Origin: UBA1876 sp003446665
Lineage (GTDB): Bacteria; Synergistota; Synergistia; Synergistales; Thermovirgaceae
Assembly (NCBI GenBank): GCA_040616305.1
Contig: CP159918.1
Span: forward strand, 1,922,001-1,986,000
Direction of reading: 5' to 3'
Length of the DNA: 64,000 nucleotides
Positions 60,633 to 64,000 of this stretch are shown one piece after another. Positions within the stretch are counted from its first letter, which is position 1. Every line of letters begins with the position of its first letter. The notes below the pieces were generated by a model. That model was given only the letters and a program-made list of their open reading frames with translations, had not been told where the DNA came from and made no database searches. Made by a program: the position numbers and the translations under genes.

Positions 60633-60743
60633 ATTCCCTCCCTTTCTCTTTATTGTTCTTCCGGTTTTCATGATACTGCCCTATCTCTTCCGTTGAGCTG
60701 GTCACTGATGAATCTCCCCTTTCGGGAAGATAACCCCTTATCG

Positions 60744-61751
60744 TTAACCTTGGTGCCCGGCAAAGTCAAACTCCACACCGACACCCTTTTCAAGGGCCTT
60801 GCGGTAGACCACAGTAGCAACAGCGATATCCATGGCTCCTGTTCCGATCGGTATGCAGAGGATCCTCTCCTCCCCGTTTTCCCGACCCTTTTTCTTCCCG
60901 GCAACAACTTCACCGATTGTGGCGTAAAGGTCCTTTTCGCCCAGGCTCCCTGATTCCACCACTTCCTTCAGCGCCCCCCTGTGCAGGGTCTGCCCCACGT
61001 GGTCAACAATAATCTTGTCCACGGAAAGGATGAGCTCATCGGCACATTCACTGAAAGACCCCAAGGGGCAGACGGTCATGCCACTTTTTACCATTCCGTT
61101 TGTGATAAACTTATTCCTTGCATGGGTCACCGACACCAGGGCATCAGCGCCTTCGGCGGCTTCTTCGGGGGAAGAAACCTTTCTGACGGGGACGCCGATC
61201 TTTGAGGACATCTCGTCGGCGAACCTTTCCGCCGCTTCGGGCCTAATGTCATACACCTGAAACTCTCCCACATCCAGGGTGGCGGCAATCGCCGCAACCT
61301 GTGTCCTTCCCTGGGCTCCGGCACCATAGAGTCCGATCACCGGCTTTTGCCGGTTTGCGATCAGGTATTTCAGCGCCACGGCCGACTGGGCACCCGTCCT
61401 CAGGGCGGTAATCAGTTCGCCGTCCATAGACGCGAGGAACCGCCCGTCTCTCGGATCAACCAGAAGGATCATTCCGCTTATATAGGGCAACCCTTTCTCG
61501 GGGTTTCGTTCCCAGCCGCCGATGAACTTGATTCCCGCGCTCTCCTGCCAGCCTACGTAGGCGGGCATCGAATTCATCCCCGCCTTATAGGGAAGCCTGC
61601 TCGGCCCATCGCCAAGATCAAGGTGAACCTTGGTCGGGTTGATGACGTTCCCTTCGCCCATGTCCCGGAAGGTTTTCTCCACAGTATCAATAACCTCCGG
61701 CATGGTGATCAGATCTTTGACCTGTTCCTTTGTCAGCAAAAGCGTGCCCAT
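60744..61751 (-). CDS. Ornithine cyclodeaminase / mu-crystallin family protein (copy 1)
   Basis: A 335-residue NAD(P)-dependent enzyme. The carboxylate-binding segment LITALRTGAQSAVALKYL, Rossmann motif IGLYGAGAQGRTQ, Lys in AGIKFIGGW and Asp in IIVDHVGQTLHRGALKE are conserved. The family includes ornithine cyclodeaminase, alanine dehydrogenase and pyrroline-2-carboxylate reductase, which cannot be told apart here. GGAGGTG precedes ATG 61751. It is 38 bases after copy 2, hence one transcript. Confidence 0.9.
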   Translation of the reverse strand: MGTLLLTKEQVKDLITMPEVIDTVEKTFRDMGEGNVINPTKVHLDLGDGPSRLPYKAGMNSMPAYVGWQESAGIKFIGGWERNPEKGLPYISGMILLVDPRDGRFLASMDGELITALRTGAQSAVALKYLIANRQKPVIGLYGAGAQGRTQVAAIAATLDVGEFQVYDIRPEAAERFADEMSSKIGVPVRKVSSPEEAAEGADALVSVTHARNKFITNGMVKSGMTVCPLGSFSECADELILSVDKIIVDHVGQTLHRGALKEVVESGSLGEKDLYATIGEVVAGKKKGRENGEERILCIPIGTGAMDIAVATVVYRKALEKGVGVEFDFAGHQG

Positions 61752-61789
61752 TCTTTCACCTCCCGCTCGTACAACTCATCTGAAACAGC

Positions 61790-62785
61790 CTAGGCGAACT
61801 CATAGCTGCCCCCGATGCCCTTTTTTTCGGCACGCTCAAGCACCGTCGCCGCTACCGCAATATCCATGGCTCCAGTGCCTATGGGGATACAGAGTACCCG
61901 CTCCGAATCCGAGTCGCGCCCTTTCTTTTTGCCTGCAACGAGCTCACCGATAGTGGCGTGTATATTCTTCTCCGTGATCTTTCCGGCTTCGCTGAGTTCC
62001 TTGAGGGCACCACGGTGAAGACACTGGCCAACGTGATCCACTATGATCCTGTCAGCTTCCAGAATGAATGCATCCTCACATTCCTGGTAGGATCCCATGG
62101 GGAAAAGAATTGTTCCGGGTTTGAGCCATGCATTCTTGACGAACTTGTCTTTCGACTGGGTCACACAGACCACGACATCGGCCTGTGAGGCCTCTTCGGG
62201 GGTCTGAGCGATCACTATATCCCCCTTGACCGTGTCTTTCATGTCCTCTACGTATTTTTTCGAGGCATCAGGGTTGATGTCATAGACCCGCACCTCTTCA
62301 ATATCGAAAAGCTCCGAGATTGCCATAGTCTGCGTATGCCCCTGCATGCCGGCGCCATACAGGCCCAGCCTGAGATGTTTTTTGGGGTACAGGTACTTCA
62401 GAGCCACCGCCGTCTGGGCACCGGTCCTAAGATTGGTGATGTGCGCCCCGTCCATAACGGCCCTGAAATTGCCGACTTTCGGGTCGATCAAAAGAATGAG
62501 CGAGGTTATGTAGGGAAGACCCATTTTCTTCCTTTCCCCGAGAAACCCACCGGCCCACTTGATACCCGCAATATCCTGCCACCCGACATAGGCGGGCATG
62601 GCATTCATAAAACCTTCGTAGGGCGGGAATGAAGCCGTTTCTCCCAGGTCAAGGCCCACCTTGGTCGGGTTGACTACTGTTCCCTCGCCCATCCCCCTGA
62701 AGGTCTTTTCCACTGCCTCGATGACATCTTTCATGGTAATCAGTCGCTTTACTTCTTTCTGGCTCAAAAGACGTGTCTGGAACAT
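61790..62785 (-). CDS. Ornithine cyclodeaminase / mu-crystallin family protein (copy 2)
   Basis: A 331-residue paralogue of the next gene with the same motifs: ITNLRTGAQTAVALKYLYPK, GLYGAGMQGHTQ, AGIKWAGGFLG and IIVDHVGQCLHRGALKELSE. The two differ throughout, so the duplication is old and the substrates may differ. GGGAGG precedes ATG 62785. The upstream gene is serine dehydratase, about 60 bases away in the same direction. Confidence 0.9.
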   Translation of the reverse strand: MFQTRLLSQKEVKRLITMKDVIEAVEKTFRGMGEGTVVNPTKVGLDLGETASFPPYEGFMNAMPAYVGWQDIAGIKWAGGFLGERKKMGLPYITSLILLIDPKVGNFRAVMDGAHITNLRTGAQTAVALKYLYPKKHLRLGLYGAGMQGHTQTMAISELFDIEEVRVYDINPDASKKYVEDMKDTVKGDIVIAQTPEEASQADVVVCVTQSKDKFVKNAWLKPGTILFPMGSYQECEDAFILEADRIIVDHVGQCLHRGALKELSEAGKITEKNIHATIGELVAGKKKGRDSDSERVLCIPIGTGAMDIAVAATVLERAEKKGIGGSYEFA

Positions 62786-62846
62786 GCCCTTTCCTCCCTT
62801 TCCTGTTCATTCCTGGTTTGCGCGCACGCGGGGCTTTCGTGATTCT

Positions 62847-63995
62847 TCACTGAATCACCGTACCCCCCCGGCAACGTGAACATTTCTCCAGCCAATCCTC
62901 CTTGAGGCGCTCGGCTGTTTCTGTTGATCCGAGTCCGCCCAGCATGGTGCCCCGAAGCTCCGCCGGAAGGAGCCCTTGAACATTCCGGAGGGCATCCACC
63001 GCTTCATCGGGCGGGATGACGCTCCTGATGCCTGCAAGAGCCATATCTGCGGCGGCGAATGCGTTTGCGACACCGACGGCATTCCGCTTGATACAGGGAA
63101 CCTCGACAGGGCCTGCAACGGGGTCGCAGACAAGCCCAAGCAGATTCTTCAATGCAAGGGCCACCGCTTCGGCAGTCTGTTGAGCCGTTCCACCCCCGAT
63201 TTGCACAAGGGCTGCAGCCGCCATCGCGGAAGCGACGCCGATTTCCGACTGGCACCCTCCGACAGCTCCGGAAACAGGGGCTTTCGAGGCAATGAGCGCT
63301 CCGTAAACTCCACTGACCAGGAGGCCGTCAATGACGGTTTCACCATCGACGGAAAGGTTCTCGACAACCGCCGACAGGGTCCCGGGCAACACGCCGCAAG
63401 AACCCGCTGTAGGAGCTGCGCACACCCTGCCCATGGAGGCGTTCACTTCCATGGCGCTGATCGCCCTGGCGATGGCAAGCGGAAGGACATCGCCGGAAAG
63501 TGTTTTACCCTGTCTGAAGGCATCCAGCATTCGCCTCGCGTCGTCTCCGGGCATCAGGCCGCCGACCATGGCGTTTTCGCCCGAAAGCCCCTTTCGTGCT
63601 GATTCTTCCATGACGTCCCACACGTGAGCCATCTTCCTGCGCAAGTCTTTCCTGTTCAGGGAGCTCCGGCTTCTTTCATATTCTTCAATGACTTCCGGCA
63701 GACTCTTCCCTGTTTTTTCAACCAGGTCGAGCATTTCATTCACTGTCCGGAACAAAGGCTCCCCTCCCGAGCTCCCGTAGTCGTACAGGCACGGCAGAAG
63801 GCGCACTTTCCGGACCGCTTTTGATTTTGTGACGTTTTCCAGCTCACCGGCCTCCAGGGGCTTTTCAAGAGGAACAACGAGGAGGGCTCCGTTCTTCCCG
63901 CCGGAAAGGACGCCCCTTGAAGCCAGTTCCTGCAGGGTTTCCGGTACGTCTGCTCCGTCGAGAAAAACCAGCAGGGTTTCACGTTTCCCGCGCAA
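62847..63995 (-). CDS. sdaA: L-serine dehydratase (iron-sulfur type, alpha domain) with N-terminal extension, near window edge
   Basis: From about residue 80 on, the sequence is SdaA-alpha: FRTVNEMLDLVEKTGKSLPE, MGRVCAAPTAGSCGVLPGTL, GAVGGCQSEIGVASAMAAAA and CDPVAGPVEVPCIKRNA, with the cluster Cys residues present. It deaminates serine to pyruvate using a 4Fe-4S cluster. Ahead lies an unusual segment of about 80 residues (LLVFLDGADVPETLQELASR; GGKNGALLVVPLEKPLEAGE) that is not the ACT-type beta domain. The frame may continue beyond the right edge; TTG 63995 is only the first codon seen. Confidence 0.88.
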   Translation of the reverse strand: MRGKRETLLVFLDGADVPETLQELASRGVLSGGKNGALLVVPLEKPLEAGELENVTKSKAVRKVRLLPCLYDYGSSGGEPLFRTVNEMLDLVEKTGKSLPEVIEEYERSRSSLNRKDLRRKMAHVWDVMEESARKGLSGENAMVGGLMPGDDARRMLDAFRQGKTLSGDVLPLAIARAISAMEVNASMGRVCAAPTAGSCGVLPGTLSAVVENLSVDGETVIDGLLVSGVYGALIASKAPVSGAVGGCQSEIGVASAMAAAALVQIGGGTAQQTAEAVALALKNLLGLVCDPVAGPVEVPCIKRNAVGVANAFAAADMALAGIRSVIPPDEAVDALRNVQGLLPAELRGTMLGGLGSTETAERLKEDWLEKCSRCRGGTVIQ

Positions 63996-64000
63996 TACAA

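Noticed and set aside
1..64000. CRISPR arrays, transposases, phage genes, tRNA or rRNA
   Set aside because: Read for repeats with regular spacing, DDE-type enzymes, integrases and RNA gene cores; none were seen.

Overview
The window reads as dense chromosome of an anaerobic, amino-acid-fermenting bacterium, most likely a member of Synergistota. This is inferred from gene content, not from a marker gene. It carries three TRAP-type solute-binding proteins (two with complete permeases), a histidine-degradation operon of the formiminotransferase type, a hybrid-cluster protein, a selenocysteine-dependent glycine/betaine reductase component, an iron-sulfur serine dehydratase and two ornithine-cyclodeaminase-like enzymes. 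Sugar-catabolic genes, tRNAs, rRNAs, CRISPR arrays, phage genes and transposases were not seen.

Layout. 0-5.4 kb: a DedA-PAP2-LssY fusion, hcp, and a broken copper-type P-ATPase. 5.8-8.9 kb: TRAP operon 1. 9-12.5 kb: remnants of a sodium/solute symporter, a citryl-CoA-lyase-like gene, a tautomerase and glnA. 12.8-15.5 kb: a cyclic-di-AMP (ydaO-type) riboswitch before a GNAT acetyltransferase, then an ArsR regulator, a gutted ABC ATPase and its intact permease. 15.5-21.2 kb: an iclR-ftcD-hutI-fchA-hutU operon on the minus strand. 21.4-27.8 kb: TauE/DUF1634, CDF, MscS, an unrecognised 420-residue protein, TetR and DUF6448. 28-34 kb: an A-type flavoprotein missing its middle, a ferredoxin, ComB, a thioesterase, an Ntn-hydrolase remnant and a Ski2-like helicase. 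34.2-41 kb: CoA-disulfide reductase/rhodanese, tandem dapF-like genes (one lacking a catalytic Cys), an EamA transporter, an aminotransferase and an IclR regulator whose best start is CTG. 41-50 kb: TRAP operon 2 with a RocB-like M20 peptidase, YitT, cardiolipin synthase, PhzF, an unknown protein and EamA. 51.2-64 kb: a glycine-betaine-type binding protein, a carnitine-type acyltransferase, PEBP, HU, a grdE-grdB(Sec)-grdX operon with a divergent XRE-cupin regulator, an orphan TRAP binding protein, two ornithine-cyclodeaminase homologues and serine dehydratase at the edge.

Two themes stand out. First, the 51-64 kb segment looks like a module for uptake and reductive use of quaternary amines and amino acids: binding protein, carnitine-type acyltransferase and selenoprotein reductase. 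Second, at least five genes (P-ATPase, symporter, ABC ATPase, A-type flavoprotein, C45-type hydrolase) have lost internal or N-terminal blocks while the flanking parts remain well conserved. This points to erosion by deletion, or to an assembly problem that read mapping could exclude. Both TRAP operons carry an intrinsic-terminator-like hairpin between the binding-protein gene and the permease genes.
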